From Methylovorus glucosotrophus (GTDB lineage: Bacteria; Pseudomonadota; Gammaproteobacteria; Burkholderiales; Methylophilaceae), in contig NZ_VMSE01000001.1 in NCBI RefSeq assembly GCF_009858335.1, positions 1,240,001 to 1,304,000 of the forward strand: DNA of 64,000 nt, given 5' to 3'. Under the pieces are notes generated by a model, which worked only from the letters and a program-made list of their open reading frames with translations, was not told where the DNA came from and ran no database searches. Of the stretch, positions 44,614-54,764 are shown piece after piece (within the stretch, counting starts at the first letter, position 1; each line of letters opens with the position of its first letter). Made by a program: the position numbers and the translations under genes.

Positions 44614-47100
44614 ATGCAACATCGTCACACACAGGGGCGCTTTTCCAGGAAGCGCATCGTCAATGCCGTTCAGCTAACATTGCTGGCGCTACCGTTAAGC
44701 CTCATCACTCTGCCGCTGAGTCATATTGCCCAGGCCGCAGAGCAGCAGGCATCCAATGCCCGCCAGTATCAGATTCCGGCAGGCTCGCTTAGCCGGGTGC
44801 TGAGCCAGTTTGCCGCCGAGGCGGGTATTGCGCTGTCCGTCGATGGCGCCTTGACTGCAGGCCGCCAGAGTGCAGGTCTGCAAGGTCGCTATACGGTAAA
44901 CGCCGGTTTGGCCGCCTTGCTGGCTAATACCGGGCTGGAAGCCGCGACCCTGGGCGATGGCGGATATACACTGCGCAAGGCAGAAGCACAGCTCCAACCT
45001 TCTGCCAAGGCCGAGCAACTGCCGGAGGTGAGTATCAGTGCCGCGGCGGAGCAGGAGAGCCCCACGGGGCCAGCCAAAGGCTATGTTGCCAAGCGCAGCC
45101 TGACCGCCACCAAAACCGATACCGCGGTGATCGAATCACCGCAATCAATTGCGATTGTCACGCGTGAGCAGATGGATATGCAGGGCGTGCAGTCTGTCAG
45201 CGATGCATTGCGTTATACCGCCGGGGTGCTGGCAGAGGCCAATGGCCCGGATCCCCGCGCGGACAGCATCTCCATTCGTGGTTTTGATTCCAATGGCCGC
45301 GATCAATATCGTGATGGCTTGCGCTCCTATGCCTTCAATAATCAGGGCGGCACGGTGATTGAGCCCTATGGTCTGGAGCGGGTGGAAATTCTGCGTGGCC
45401 CGTCTTCCATTCTGTATGGACAAGGCGGCCCAGGTGGCCTGATCAATCTGGTCAGCAAACGGCCGACTGATAAACCATTGCACGAGGTGCAAGTGCAACT
45501 GGGAAGTTACGACCGCAAACAGTTGGCGGGGGATTTTGGCGGCTTGCTAACCGACGATGGCACCTTGTCTTATCGCCTGACTGCACAGGTACGTGATAGT
45601 GATACCCAGATTGACTATGTGAAGGACGACCGGGTATTTATTGCCCCTGCCATTACCTGGCGCCCCAGCGATTTCACCACACTGACTGTGCTGGCCGATT
45701 ACCAGAAAAACGAGCGCGGGCAAGGCTATCAAGCTTGGCCGCGCATAGGGACGCTCTACAGCAGCGCCTACGGCAAGATATCCACCAGCCGGTTTGTTGG
45801 CGAGCCAGGGATAGATAAATTCAACCAGGAACGATACTCGCTGGGCTACCAGTTTGAGCATATTTTTAACGACAATGTGCTGTTCCGTCAGAACTTGCGT
45901 TACCAGAACATGAAGAGCACCACGGTCTCTACCTACATGACCGGCCTGCAGAGCGACCAGCGCACTGTGGGACGCTTTTCCGGTGGTAGCTGGGATGATG
46001 TGGATAATCTCGCCATCGACAACCATGTGCAACTGAAATGGGGCCAAGGGCAAGACATTGAGCACACGGCGCTGATTGGCCTGGACGCGCAAAAAATGAA
46101 AAGCCACGTAGATGAAACCTTCGCCACCGTCTCCAGCCTGGATCTCTACAACCCGGTGTATGGTACGGCTACGCCTAACTATTCCGTCACTGGCGATACC
46201 ACCCAGCGCTTGCGGCAGACCGGCCTCTATTTGCAGGATCAAATCAAGATTGCCCAGAAGTGGGTAGTGACCCTGGGCGGCCGCCGCGACTGGGCGAGAA
46301 CCTCTACCCGCGATTATCTGGATGACAGCAATTCTGACCATCAGAATGACAGCGCCAATACCTGGCGTACCGGCGTCGTCTATCTGGCGGACAATGGTTG
46401 GGCACCGTATGCCAGCTATACCGAATCATTCCTGCCCGTCATCGGACGGACTTCTGAAGCGCGCGGCAACACGCCTTTCAAGCCTGAAACCGGCAAGCAA
46501 TACGAGCTAGGTGCACGCTACCAGCCCGCGGGGCAGCGTACCATGCTGACGTTTTCGGTCTTTGACCTGACACGCCAGAACGTCACGACAGATGACCCGC
46601 TGGATGCAGGCAGCAAGCTGATTCAGCGTGGCGAAGTGCAGTCGCGTGGGTTTGAAGCGGAAGCCAAATCGCAGCTGGATAACGGCCTGGATCTGGTGGC
46701 GAGCTACACCTATACCCTGCTGGAAATCACTAAAAGTAATGATGGGGTGAAGGGCAATACACCGAGCGGCGCTCCCAAACACGCCGCGGCATTGTGGGCA
46801 AATTATAGGTTGCCAGAGTCTATCCTCGCGGGCTTAACGGTAGGTGGCGGTTTGCGCTACATCGGCTCTACGTACGGCACCGATGAGAATACCTACAAGT
46901 TGCCGTCTTATACGCTGGTGGATGCCTCCTTGCGTTACGACCTTGCCAGCCTTGGCGATCAATGGAAAGGCTGGAAGTTTGCCCTCAATGCCAGCAACCT
47001 GTTCGACAAGGAGTATGTGGCGACCTGCGGCTACTATGGCGATGGCTGCAAATGGGGCTACCGCCGTAATGTGATGGGCACGCTGACCTATAGCTGGTAA
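44614..47100 (+). CDS. TonB-dependent siderophore receptor with signalling (STN) domain
   Basis: 828-aa outer membrane receptor. Start choice: ATG at 44614 follows AAAGGGGAA and opens an unusually long signal region (to about LSHIAQAAEQ); an upstream ATG at 44563 lacks a ribosome site. An STN signalling domain (ARQYQIPAGSLSRVLSQFA, continuing to ~residue 125) is followed by the plug (GVQSVSDALRYTAGVL) and a 22-strand barrel ending in the Trp of TLTYSW. The STN domain fits signalling to the adjacent FecR/FecI. The siderophore is unknown; the barrel resembles ferrichrome/pyoverdine-type receptors. Confidence 0.9.
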   Translation: MQHRHTQGRFSRKRIVNAVQLTLLALPLSLITLPLSHIAQAAEQQASNARQYQIPAGSLSRVLSQFAAEAGIALSVDGALTAGRQSAGLQGRYTVNAGLAALLANTGLEAATLGDGGYTLRKAEAQLQPSAKAEQLPEVSISAAAEQESPTGPAKGYVAKRSLTATKTDTAVIESPQSIAIVTREQMDMQGVQSVSDALRYTAGVLAEANGPDPRADSISIRGFDSNGRDQYRDGLRSYAFNNQGGTVIEPYGLERVEILRGPSSILYGQGGPGGLINLVSKRPTDKPLHEVQVQLGSYDRKQLAGDFGGLLTDDGTLSYRLTAQVRDSDTQIDYVKDDRVFIAPAITWRPSDFTTLTVLADYQKNERGQGYQAWPRIGTLYSSAYGKISTSRFVGEPGIDKFNQERYSLGYQFEHIFNDNVLFRQNLRYQNMKSTTVSTYMTGLQSDQRTVGRFSGGSWDDVDNLAIDNHVQLKWGQGQDIEHTALIGLDAQKMKSHVDETFATVSSLDLYNPVYGTATPNYSVTGDTTQRLRQTGLYLQDQIKIAQKWVVTLGGRRDWARTSTRDYLDDSNSDHQNDSANTWRTGVVYLADNGWAPYASYTESFLPVIGRTSEARGNTPFKPETGKQYELGARYQPAGQRTMLTFSVFDLTRQNVTTDDPLDAGSKLIQRGEVQSRGFEAEAKSQLDNGLDLVASYTYTLLEITKSNDGVKGNTPSGAPKHAAALWANYRLPESILAGLTVGGGLRYIGSTYGTDENTYKLPSYTLVDASLRYDLASLGDQWKGWKFALNASNLFDKEYVATCGYYGDGCKWGYRRNVMGTLTYSW

Positions 47101-48311
47101 TGCGCGCGTATCTTGTTATCTGGCATCGCTGGGTAGGCCTGGCGATGGCGGTTTTTCTGGTGGTGGCCGGGTTTACCGGGGCGATCATCGCGTTTGAGGA
47201 GGAGGTCGATGGCTGGCTGAATCCGCATTTGCTGCACCCGGCATGGCAGGCGGGGCGTGCGCCGCTGAATGCCTATGCGCTGCGCGAGGCTGCCCAGCGG
47301 CAGGCGCCTGCTGGCATGCTGGTGGATGAATTGCTGTTGCATGTGGAAGCAGGTGAATCCGCTGCGTTCCGGTTGAGCCCAGGTCCATCTATCGATGGCA
47401 AAGCTGCACCATTGCTGGCTGATGAGATGTTCTTGCATCCGCAAACCGGCGCCATGCTGGGGATGCGCCTGCGCGGCGACAGCCTGTTTCAGCGCGAAAC
47501 GCTGGTGGGCTTTCTCTATAAATTGCATTACTCGCTGGCCTTGCCGGGCAATAGCGGACGCTTGATTTTTGGCATCATCGCCGTGCTATGGACGCTGGAT
47601 AGCATGGTCGCTTTTTATCTCACCTTGCCGCGTCGGCAACAAGCGGCCAAATCGTCCTTTCTTAGTCGATGGAAACCGGCATGGCTGATCAAGTGGCAGG
47701 CCGGTGCTACCCGCATCAACTTTGATCTGCATCGCGCGTTTGGCTTGTGGCTGTGCATCGTATTGCTGATGTTTGCCTGGTCCAGTGTCATGTTCAATCT
47801 GCGTGAGCAGGTGTATATGCCGGTGATGAAAACCATGTTTGATTTTGATCTTTCATGGCGCTCCATTCCGCCACTGGCGCAGCCTCTCACTCGCGAGCCC
47901 ATGTCTTGGCCTCAGGCGCATGCCATGGCGCGTCAAGCCATGCAGCGTTTCAGTGCTGAGCGTGGGCTCAAGGTGGATTTTGAAGACCGCTTGCGGCTCG
48001 ACAGGCAGCGCGGGCTGTATGCGTATTTTGTGCATAGCAATGCGGATCTGCGCAGTGATCGTGGTAACACGGCGATACTGATGGATGCTGCCACGGGAGA
48101 GATCAAAGGCTGGTGGCTGCCTACGGGCGACAAGGCCGGCAATACTGTCAGCAACTGGCTGGGGGCACTGCACATGGGGCAGGTGTTTGGGCTGCCTTAC
48201 CGCGTGTTTGTGAGTTTCTGCGGCCTGGCGCTGGTGCTGGTCTCCGTGACCGGGGTGTTGATCTGGTGGAGGAAACGCTATGGCAAGCAATCGCGCCGCG
48301 TTGCCAGATAG
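47100..48311 (+). CDS. PepSY-associated membrane protein (probable siderophore-iron reductase)
   Basis: 403-aa inner-membrane protein with about four segments: residues ~10-30 (WVGLAMAVFLVVAGFTGAII), ~158-178, ~213-235 and ~370-390. The PepSY_TM family is often coupled to TonB receptors and thought to reduce ferric-siderophore at the membrane. Conserved His residues are in IWHRWVGL, YKLHYSLA, LHRAFGLWL and ALHMGQVFGL. Its start overlaps the receptor stop by one base, so coupling is tight. The C-terminus is basic (RRVAR). Confidence 0.87.
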   Translation: MRAYLVIWHRWVGLAMAVFLVVAGFTGAIIAFEEEVDGWLNPHLLHPAWQAGRAPLNAYALREAAQRQAPAGMLVDELLLHVEAGESAAFRLSPGPSIDGKAAPLLADEMFLHPQTGAMLGMRLRGDSLFQRETLVGFLYKLHYSLALPGNSGRLIFGIIAVLWTLDSMVAFYLTLPRRQQAAKSSFLSRWKPAWLIKWQAGATRINFDLHRAFGLWLCIVLLMFAWSSVMFNLREQVYMPVMKTMFDFDLSWRSIPPLAQPLTREPMSWPQAHAMARQAMQRFSAERGLKVDFEDRLRLDRQRGLYAYFVHSNADLRSDRGNTAILMDAATGEIKGWWLPTGDKAGNTVSNWLGALHMGQVFGLPYRVFVSFCGLALVLVSVTGVLIWWRKRYGKQSRRVAR

Positions 48312-48372
48312 CATGAGCAGCCAATTGCATGAGAAGACGGCATCGGTCATAGCCCGAATCAATTAAGCCAAT

Positions 48373-48402
48373 AAAAAAGCCGCAGATAGCTGCGGCTTTT
48401 TT
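48373..48402. terminator. Bidirectional intrinsic terminator
   Basis: AAAAAAGCCGCA-GATAGC-TGCGGCTTTTTT is a perfect 12-bp stem with A and T tracts on both sides. It serves the PepSY gene (+) and acs (-), which converge here. Confidence 0.93.
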
Positions 48403-48439
48403 ATGCATGACGTTTACGTCAGCCTGTGATGGCAACTTA

Positions 48440-50401
48440 TCAGGAAACAGCCTGCTTCAGCTGTTCCAGAATGGCGGGATTATCCAGCGTGGAAATATCG
48501 GAGGTGATTTCCTCGCCCTTGGCCAGCGAGCGCAGCAGGCGGCGCATGATCTTGCCGGAGCGCGTCTTGGGCAGGTTATCGCCAAAGCGGATTTCATCGG
48601 GCTTGGCGATGGGGCCGATTTCCTTGCCGACCCAGTCACGCAGCTGCGCCACAATCTGTTTTGCCTCATCGCCTTCCGGACGGGCGCCTTTCAGCACCAC
48701 ATAAGCGACGATGGATTCGCCCTTGATCTCATGCGGCTTGCCGACCACGGCAGCCTCTGCTACCAGCGGATGGGCTACCAGCGCGGATTCAATTTCCATG
48801 GTGCCAAGGCGGTGACCGGAGACATTCAGCACATCGTCAATCCGCCCCATGATCCAGAAATAGCCATCATCGTCACGGTGGGCTGAGTCACCGGCGAGGT
48901 AAACGCCTTTCAGCTCTTCGGGGAAATACGATTTCTTGAAGCGCTCCGGGTCGTTCCAGATGGTGCGTATCATGGATGGCCATGGCTTCTTGACTACCAG
49001 CAGACCACCGCCAGTGCCATCAATATGGCTGCCATCTTCATTGACGATATCCATCATGATGCCGGGCAGAGGCCGCGTGCAGGAGCCGGGCTTGGCATTG
49101 ATGGCGCCAGGCAGCGGGGCAATCATGTGTGCGCCGGTTTCGGTTTGCCACCAGGTATCCACAATCGGGCAGCGCTCGCGGCCCACGGTTTTGTGATACC
49201 ACATCCAGGCTTCAGGGTTGATGGGCTCGCCCACTGTGCCCAACAGGCGCAGGCTGGAAAGATCGTAATTATTCGGTAAATCGCCGCCCAGCTTGATCAG
49301 CGAACGAATCGCCGTGGGCGCGGTGTAAAACACGCTGACCTTGTGCTTTTCGATCATCTGCCAGAAGCGGCCAGCATCGGGGTAAGTCGGCACGCCTTCA
49401 AACACGACTTGCGTGCTGCCCAGCGCCAGCGGGCCATAGGCGACATAGCTATGGCCGGTAATCCAGCCCACATCGGCCGTGCACCAGAAAATATCCGTGG
49501 CTTTATGGTCGAATACCCATTTCATGCTCATGACCGCACCCAGCAGATAGCCGCCAGTGGAGTGCTGCACGCCCTTGGGTTTGCCGGTGGAGCCTGAGGT
49601 GTAGAGAATGAACAGTGGATGCTCGGCATTGACCCAGGTTGGCTCGCAGTAATCGGATTCTGCGCTTTCCAGATCATGCCACCACAAGTCACGCGCATTC
49701 CAGGTGACATCGCCGCCAGTGCGCTTGTACACAATCACGCTGGTCACGGCTTCGCAACCGCCAAAGCTCAAGGCTTCATCCACGGCCGGTTTCAGCGGCA
49801 TGGCGCGGCCGCCACGCATCTGGCCATCGGAGGTGATCACCAGCTTGGCGCCGACATCGGTGATACGCTCGTGCAGGCTCTTGGAGGAGAAGCCGCCAAA
49901 CACCACGGAGTGAATGGCGCCGATACGGGCACAGGCTTGCATGGCGACAATGGCTTCCACACTCATGGGCAGATAGATGATCACGCGATCACCTTTGCCT
50001 ATCCCTTGTTTTTTCAGGGCATTGGCAAAGCGGCAAACACGCTGGTGCAACTGGCGATAGGTGACGGTGGTGACCGTGCCGTCGTCGGCTTCAAAAATCA
50101 GGGCAGCTTTGTCGCCGCGGGTGGAAAGATGACGGTCCAGGCAGTTGTAGGAGGCATTCAGTTCGCCATCGTGAAACCAGCGGTAGAAAGGCGCATTGGC
50201 TTCATCCAGCACGGCGGTGAATGGCTTGTGCCAATCCAGCTCCTTTTGCGCGAGCGCAGCCCAGAAGCCGGGGTAATCCTGCTCGGCCTGCTGGCAAAGC
50301 GCGGTGTATTGTTCCAGACCTGAAATGGTGGCTGCCTGCTTGAAGGCCTCCTGTGGGGGGAAAACGCGGGTTTCGGTCAGAACGGTTTCAATCGATGACA
50401 T
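48440..50401 (-). CDS. acs: Acetyl-CoA synthetase
   Basis: 653-aa AMP-forming enzyme activating acetate. The P-loop-like [15 protein letters not shown], the TWWQTETG motif and the C-terminal [14 protein letters not shown] with its regulatory Lys (the site of acetylation in Salmonella) are all intact. The length is typical. It is divergent from glnE. In a methylotroph it may mainly scavenge acetate rather than support growth; that is inference. Confidence 0.96.
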   Translation of the reverse strand: MSSIETVLTETRVFPPQEAFKQAATISGLEQYTALCQQAEQDYPGFWAALAQKELDWHKPFTAVLDEANAPFYRWFHDGELNASYNCLDRHLSTRGDKAALIFEADDGTVTTVTYRQLHQRVCRFANALKKQGIGKGDRVIIYLPMSVEAIVAMQACARIGAIHSVVFGGFSSKSLHERITDVGAKLVITSDGQMRGGRAMPLKPAVDEALSFGGCEAVTSVIVYKRTGGDVTWNARDLWWHDLESAESDYCEPTWVNAEHPLFILYTSGSTGKPKGVQHSTGGYLLGAVMSMKWVFDHKATDIFWCTADVGWITGHSYVAYGPLALGSTQVVFEGVPTYPDAGRFWQMIEKHKVSVFYTAPTAIRSLIKLGGDLPNNYDLSSLRLLGTVGEPINPEAWMWYHKTVGRERCPIVDTWWQTETGAHMIAPLPGAINAKPGSCTRPLPGIMMDIVNEDGSHIDGTGGGLLVVKKPWPSMIRTIWNDPERFKKSYFPEELKGVYLAGDSAHRDDDGYFWIMGRIDDVLNVSGHRLGTMEIESALVAHPLVAEAAVVGKPHEIKGESIVAYVVLKGARPEGDEAKQIVAQLRDWVGKEIGPIAKPDEIRFGDNLPKTRSGKIMRRLLRSLAKGEEITSDISTLDNPAILEQLKQAVS

Positions 50402-50575
50402 TCAGAGATCTCCAGCAAGCACTTATCGTTGTGTTATCAGCGGCCTGGTGATGAGGGTGGCTAGACCTGATGGTCGTCAGCCCCAGCCCGGCCTGTTTTT
50501 GGGTTATTCTTCAACTGTTACAAAAGGTAACGAAAAAAATCTTCCACATAATACCACCAGCCAAGCTGATTTTTG

Positions 50576-53311
50576 ATGCAAACACTCTCGCAAATTCTCT
50601 CTGATGAACATGATGGCCGCCAGACCACACAATGGGTGCGCCATACCGTGCGCTGCAGCCCGTTTTGCCAGCGTCTGCTGACCCGATACCCTGAGCTCTT
50701 GCAGGAGCTGGATGCGGAAATCATGCTGCCATGGCGCGCGGATTACATGCGGCTCTATCTTTCGAAATGCACGGTGACGGATGAGACCAGTCTCAAGCAT
50801 GCCCTGCGCGGCCTGCGCCAGCGGGTGATGTTGCGGGTGATTGCGCGGGATCTGAATGATCTTGCCGATCTCGATGAAGTGATGCAGACCATGAGTGCAC
50901 TGGCGGAGGTGGCGGTGCGCTTTGCCTTGCAGCATCTCACGCCCTGGCTGGAAGCCCAGTACGGTGAACCCATAGGCGAGCGCGGTGACAAGCAGTCGCT
51001 GATTGTGGTGGGCATGGGCAAGCTGGGTGGTTATGAGCTGAATGTGTCATCGGACATCGACCTGATTTTTGCCTTTGAGCAGGATGGCGAAACCAATGGG
51101 GAAAAGTCCCTCAGCAACAATGAATTCTTTGCGCGCCTGGGCAAAAAGCTGATTGCCGCGATTGATGACGTCACCGAAGATGGCTTTGTCTTCCGCGTGG
51201 ATATGCGCTTGCGGCCCTATGGCTCGGAAGGGCCGCTGGCCTGCAGTCTGAATTTTCTGGAGGAGTATTACCAGAATCAGGGGCGTGAATGGGAGCGCTA
51301 TGCCTGGATCAAGGGCCGGGTGATTGCCGGGCCGGAGCAGGTGCTGGCCGATTTGCTGCGGCCCTTTGTCTACCGCAAATACCTGGACTATGGCGCGTTT
51401 GCCTCCATGCGTGATCTCAAGGTGCAGATACAGCGCGATGTGAATCGGCGCGACATGCACGACAACATCAAGCTGGGGCGTGGCGGTATCCGCGAGATTG
51501 AATTTATCGCCCAGGTATTTCAGCTGATACGTGGCGGGCGCGATACCAGCCTGCAGATACGCCCGACGCTGGCGGTGCTGCAGCGCTTGCAGGAAAAGCA
51601 GATTCTGCCCGAGCGTACCGTGCGCGAGCTGCGCGAAGCCTATGTTTTTTTGCGCGATCTGGAGCACAGGTTGCAATATGTGGAAGATGCCCAGACCCAG
51701 GAGCTGCCCACCACGCCGGAAGCCCAGCAACGCATTGCCACCAGCATGCACTTTGCGCATTGGGATCTGCTGCGCAAGGCGCTGGAAACCCATCGCAGCC
51801 TGATCGAAGTGCATTTTAGCGAGGTGTTTAGCGATGTGGCCGTGGGGCGCCAGGATAACAATCTGCAAACCCTGAAGCCGATCAATGACATCTGGCAGGG
51901 GGCGGTGCAGGAGGGCGAAGCGGTGCGTCGCTTGCGCGACGCCGGCTATGACGATGCGGAAGATACCCTGCGTCGCCTGAATGCCTTGCACACGGGTAGC
52001 CGTTATCGCAATCTGCCCGAGCTGAGCCGTCAGCGCCTGGATATTCTGATGCCTACGGTGATTCAACTCTCCGCCCAGGAAGAGCGCCCCCAGGTGACCC
52101 TGACGCGGGCATTGGATCTGCTGGAAAGCATCTGCCGTCGCGCCAGTTATCTCGCGCTGCTGGCCGAGTACCCGGCCGTGCTGAGCTTGTTGGTCAAGCT
52201 GGTGGCCGCCAGCCCATGGTTGGCGCAATATCTGACCCAGCATCCCATTTTGCTGGATGAATTGCTGGATACGCGCAGCCTGTATGCCGAGCCGGATTTT
52301 GATGCCATGCGCCAGGACCTGCAGCGCCGACTGGCCGAGGTGGAGGGCGATGTTGAGCGGCAGATGGATACCATGCGCCATTTCAAGCATGCTGCCGTTT
52401 TCCGCTTTGCCGCGCAGGATATTGCCGGTGAGCTGCCACTGCAAACCTTGTCGGATTACCTTAGCGCGCTGGCGAATCTGGTATTGCAGGCCACGATGGA
52501 TACCATCTGGCCCACCTTGCGTGGCAAGCATCGGGAAACCCCAAAATTTGCCATCATCGGCTATGGCAAGCTGGGCGGGCGCGAGCTGGGCTATGCTTCG
52601 GATCTGGATATCATTTTTCTGTATGACGATGATGCGCCCGAAGCGCGCGATACCTATGCCCGTTTTGGGCAGCGCATCAATACCTGGCTCAATAGCCTGA
52701 CTTCAGCGGGCTTGCTCTACGAAACCGACTTGCAGCTGCGGCCGGATGGCGCCAGTGGTTTGCTGGTCAGCTCACTGGAGGCGTTTGAAGATTACCAGCG
52801 CAATAAAGCCTGGGTATGGGAGCATCAGGCATTGACCCGCGCTCGCTTCAGTGCCGGCGATGAGGCGATAGGGGCGGCATTCAGCCGCATACGCGAAGAG
52901 GTGATACGCCAGCCGCGTGATGTGGCAAAGCTGCGCGAGGAGGTGCTGAATATGCGTCGCCGCATGCGCGAGAGCCATAGCGTGCCCGCAACAGAATTTG
53001 ACCTCAAGCAAAGTGAGGGCGGCATTATTGATGTGGAATTCATGGTGCAGTATCTGGTACTGGCGCATGCTGCCGAGCATCCTGAGCTCACCGAAAACCT
53101 AGGCAATATCAGCCTGCTGGGCAAGTTGGGGAATCTGGGCCTGATTGATGCCACGCTGGCGATGGCGGCCGCTGAAGCATATCGGCGTTATCGCAGCCTG
53201 CAACATGCCAGCCGCCTGCAGGAGCAGACCAAATCACGTGTGCCTTTATCGGCGGTTGCTGCCGATGCCGAGGCGGTGCACAGCCTCTGGCAGCAGGTAT
53301 TCAAGGACTAG
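50576..53311 (+). CDS. glnE: Glutamine synthetase adenylyltransferase/deadenylase
   Basis: 911-aa bifunctional nitrogen regulator that adds and removes AMP from glutamine synthetase under PII control. Two nucleotidyltransferase domains are visible: the deadenylylase at MGKLGGYELNVSSDIDLIF and the adenylylase at GYGKLGGRELGYASDLDII. The start is ATG at 50576 (a TTG one codon before is not needed). No strong ribosome site is seen. The length is normal. Confidence 0.94.
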   Translation: MQTLSQILSDEHDGRQTTQWVRHTVRCSPFCQRLLTRYPELLQELDAEIMLPWRADYMRLYLSKCTVTDETSLKHALRGLRQRVMLRVIARDLNDLADLDEVMQTMSALAEVAVRFALQHLTPWLEAQYGEPIGERGDKQSLIVVGMGKLGGYELNVSSDIDLIFAFEQDGETNGEKSLSNNEFFARLGKKLIAAIDDVTEDGFVFRVDMRLRPYGSEGPLACSLNFLEEYYQNQGREWERYAWIKGRVIAGPEQVLADLLRPFVYRKYLDYGAFASMRDLKVQIQRDVNRRDMHDNIKLGRGGIREIEFIAQVFQLIRGGRDTSLQIRPTLAVLQRLQEKQILPERTVRELREAYVFLRDLEHRLQYVEDAQTQELPTTPEAQQRIATSMHFAHWDLLRKALETHRSLIEVHFSEVFSDVAVGRQDNNLQTLKPINDIWQGAVQEGEAVRRLRDAGYDDAEDTLRRLNALHTGSRYRNLPELSRQRLDILMPTVIQLSAQEERPQVTLTRALDLLESICRRASYLALLAEYPAVLSLLVKLVAASPWLAQYLTQHPILLDELLDTRSLYAEPDFDAMRQDLQRRLAEVEGDVERQMDTMRHFKHAAVFRFAAQDIAGELPLQTLSDYLSALANLVLQATMDTIWPTLRGKHRETPKFAIIGYGKLGGRELGYASDLDIIFLYDDDAPEARDTYARFGQRINTWLNSLTSAGLLYETDLQLRPDGASGLLVSSLEAFEDYQRNKAWVWEHQALTRARFSAGDEAIGAAFSRIREEVIRQPRDVAKLREEVLNMRRRMRESHSVPATEFDLKQSEGGIIDVEFMVQYLVLAHAAEHPELTENLGNISLLGKLGNLGLIDATLAMAAAEAYRRYRSLQHASRLQEQTKSRVPLSAVAADAEAVHSLWQQVFKD

Positions 53312-53329
53312 GGTTCTGCTTGTCAATCA

Positions 53330-53359
53330 GCTCTGCCCACCATGCAGGCTGGGCAGAGC
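53330..53359. terminator. Hairpin between glnE and the TerC gene
   Basis: GCTCTGCCCA and TGGGCAGAGC form a perfect 10-bp stem with a 10-base loop between the convergent genes. No long T-run, so terminator strength is uncertain. Confidence 0.65.
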
Positions 53360-53375
53360 AGCCTGAGCTTAGGTA

Positions 53376-54122
53376 TCAGGGCTGGCTTTTATTCAGCTTG
53401 CGCACGGTGTCGGACTTTTTGCGCATGCGGATATTGATCATCTCGACCACTACCGAGAAGGCCATGGCGAAGTAGATATAACCCTTGGGCACATGGAACT
53501 CCAGCCCTTCAGCCACCAGCGTCATCCCCACCAGTATCAGGAAAGACAGGGCGAGTATCTTGATGGTGGGGTGATTATCAACAAAATCGCCAATAGGCTT
53601 GGCGGCAAACAGCATGACGCCAACCGCCAGAATGATGGCAATCGCCATGATGGACACGTGATCAGCCAGCCCAACGGCGGTGATGACGGAGTCCAGCGAA
53701 AACACCACATCAAGCAGGGCAATCTGCACCAGGCTCATGCCAAACGAGGCTTTGGCCACCGCCATGCCGCTGCTTTCCTCTGCCTCTCCCTCCAGGCTGT
53801 TATGAATTTCATGCGTGGCTTTTGCCAGCAGAAACAAACCGCCGCCAATCAAAATAATGTCGCGGCCGGATACTGGTTGCGAGAGCACCGTGAACCACGG
53901 TTCAGTGAGGCCCATGACCCAGGAGATGGAAAACAGCAGGGCCAGCCGGGTGATCATCGCCAGACTGAGCCCGAGCTTGCGTGCCAGCGCGCGCTGATGG
54001 GCAGGTAGGCGCCCGACCAGGATGGAAATGAAGATGATATTGTCGATGCCGAGCACAATTTCCAGTGCGGTCAGGGTGCCCAGGGCGATCCAGGCTTCCG
54101 GGCTTGCCAGCCATTCAAACAT
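53376..54122 (-). CDS. TerC-family integral membrane protein
   Basis: 248-aa membrane protein with about seven hydrophobic segments. Acidic intramembrane motifs are typical of TerC: ALEIVLGIDNIIF near residue 20 and ALLDVVFSLDSVITAVG near 140. The family includes proposed metal (manganese) exporters and tellurite-resistance TerC; this short form is usually of the MeeF/YkoY/YgdQ type. The end is Lys/Arg-rich. No ter-operon partner is nearby, so tellurite resistance should not be assumed. Confidence 0.85.
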   Translation of the reverse strand: MFEWLASPEAWIALGTLTALEIVLGIDNIIFISILVGRLPAHQRALARKLGLSLAMITRLALLFSISWVMGLTEPWFTVLSQPVSGRDIILIGGGLFLLAKATHEIHNSLEGEAEESSGMAVAKASFGMSLVQIALLDVVFSLDSVITAVGLADHVSIMAIAIILAVGVMLFAAKPIGDFVDNHPTIKILALSFLILVGMTLVAEGLEFHVPKGYIYFAMAFSVVVEMINIRMRKKSDTVRKLNKSQP

Positions 54123-54209
54123 GCGGTTCTCCGTCTTTTTACGTGGTTTGGTTAATCAATCAGTCGTCAGTTTCGAACGCAAGCACTGCTCTACCTGCTA
54201 CAGGCAGGC

Positions 54210-54719
54210 TTACCAGTATTTGGGGTAATTCCCCGCGCGCGTTGCATTGTTGTACAGCAAGGCCACCAGCGTCAGTATCAAGGCGCCCGTCAGCGTGGGC
54301 AGCAACAGAAATCCCCAGCCCGGCTGCAGCAAAAACACAATTACCGGATTGGAGCCTGCGGGAGGGTGAACAGTTCGCGTGAACATCATCAAGGCGATGG
54401 CGGTACCTGCCGCCAGTGCCATGGCCCACCAGTGGGGACCAAACAGTGTCAGAAACAGCAGGCCGGTGGCGGTGCTGAGACCGTGCCCCAGAATGATGTT
54501 GCGGGGCTGGGAAAACGGCACATCCGGATAGCCAAACACCAGTACGCAACTCGCACCAAAGGAGCCTAGTACCAGAGCCAGTGACCAGTGCTCCGCCAGC
54601 GCGGCAATGACGCCAATGGCAAGGCAACCGCCCAGCCAGGCCAGCGCAATCGCCTTGCCGGGTGCACGAGGTGGCAGGGCGGCATGGTCGCCCTTGAGTT
54701 TGCTGAACCAGTGTTGCAT
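54210..54719 (-). CDS. HPP-family membrane protein
   Basis: 169-aa protein with four membrane segments (ALAWLGGCLAIGVIAALAE, LALVLGSFGASCVLVFGYP, WWAMALAAGTAIALMMF, GWGFLLLPTLTGALILTLVALLY). The HPP signature is in RTVHPPAGSNPV. Some HPP proteins are linked to nitrite transport into plastids and cyanobacteria, but the bacterial role is unclear. It lies 87 bases downstream of terC on the same map side. The substrate is unknown. Confidence 0.83.
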   Translation of the reverse strand: MQHWFSKLKGDHAALPPRAPGKAIALAWLGGCLAIGVIAALAEHWSLALVLGSFGASCVLVFGYPDVPFSQPRNIILGHGLSTATGLLFLTLFGPHWWAMALAAGTAIALMMFTRTVHPPAGSNPVIVFLLQPGWGFLLLPTLTGALILTLVALLYNNATRAGNYPKYW

Positions 54720-54764
54720 GACGTCTCCCTTTTGCTTGTTGTAAAAATTGCTTGGTGTAAAAAC

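Noticed and set aside
51047..52531. 494-residue open frame antisense to glnE
   Set aside because: Lies fully inside glnE and shows no domain; caused by codon bias.
53376..54122. Tellurite resistance through TerC
   Set aside because: No other ter genes are near; the family more often handles metal ions.
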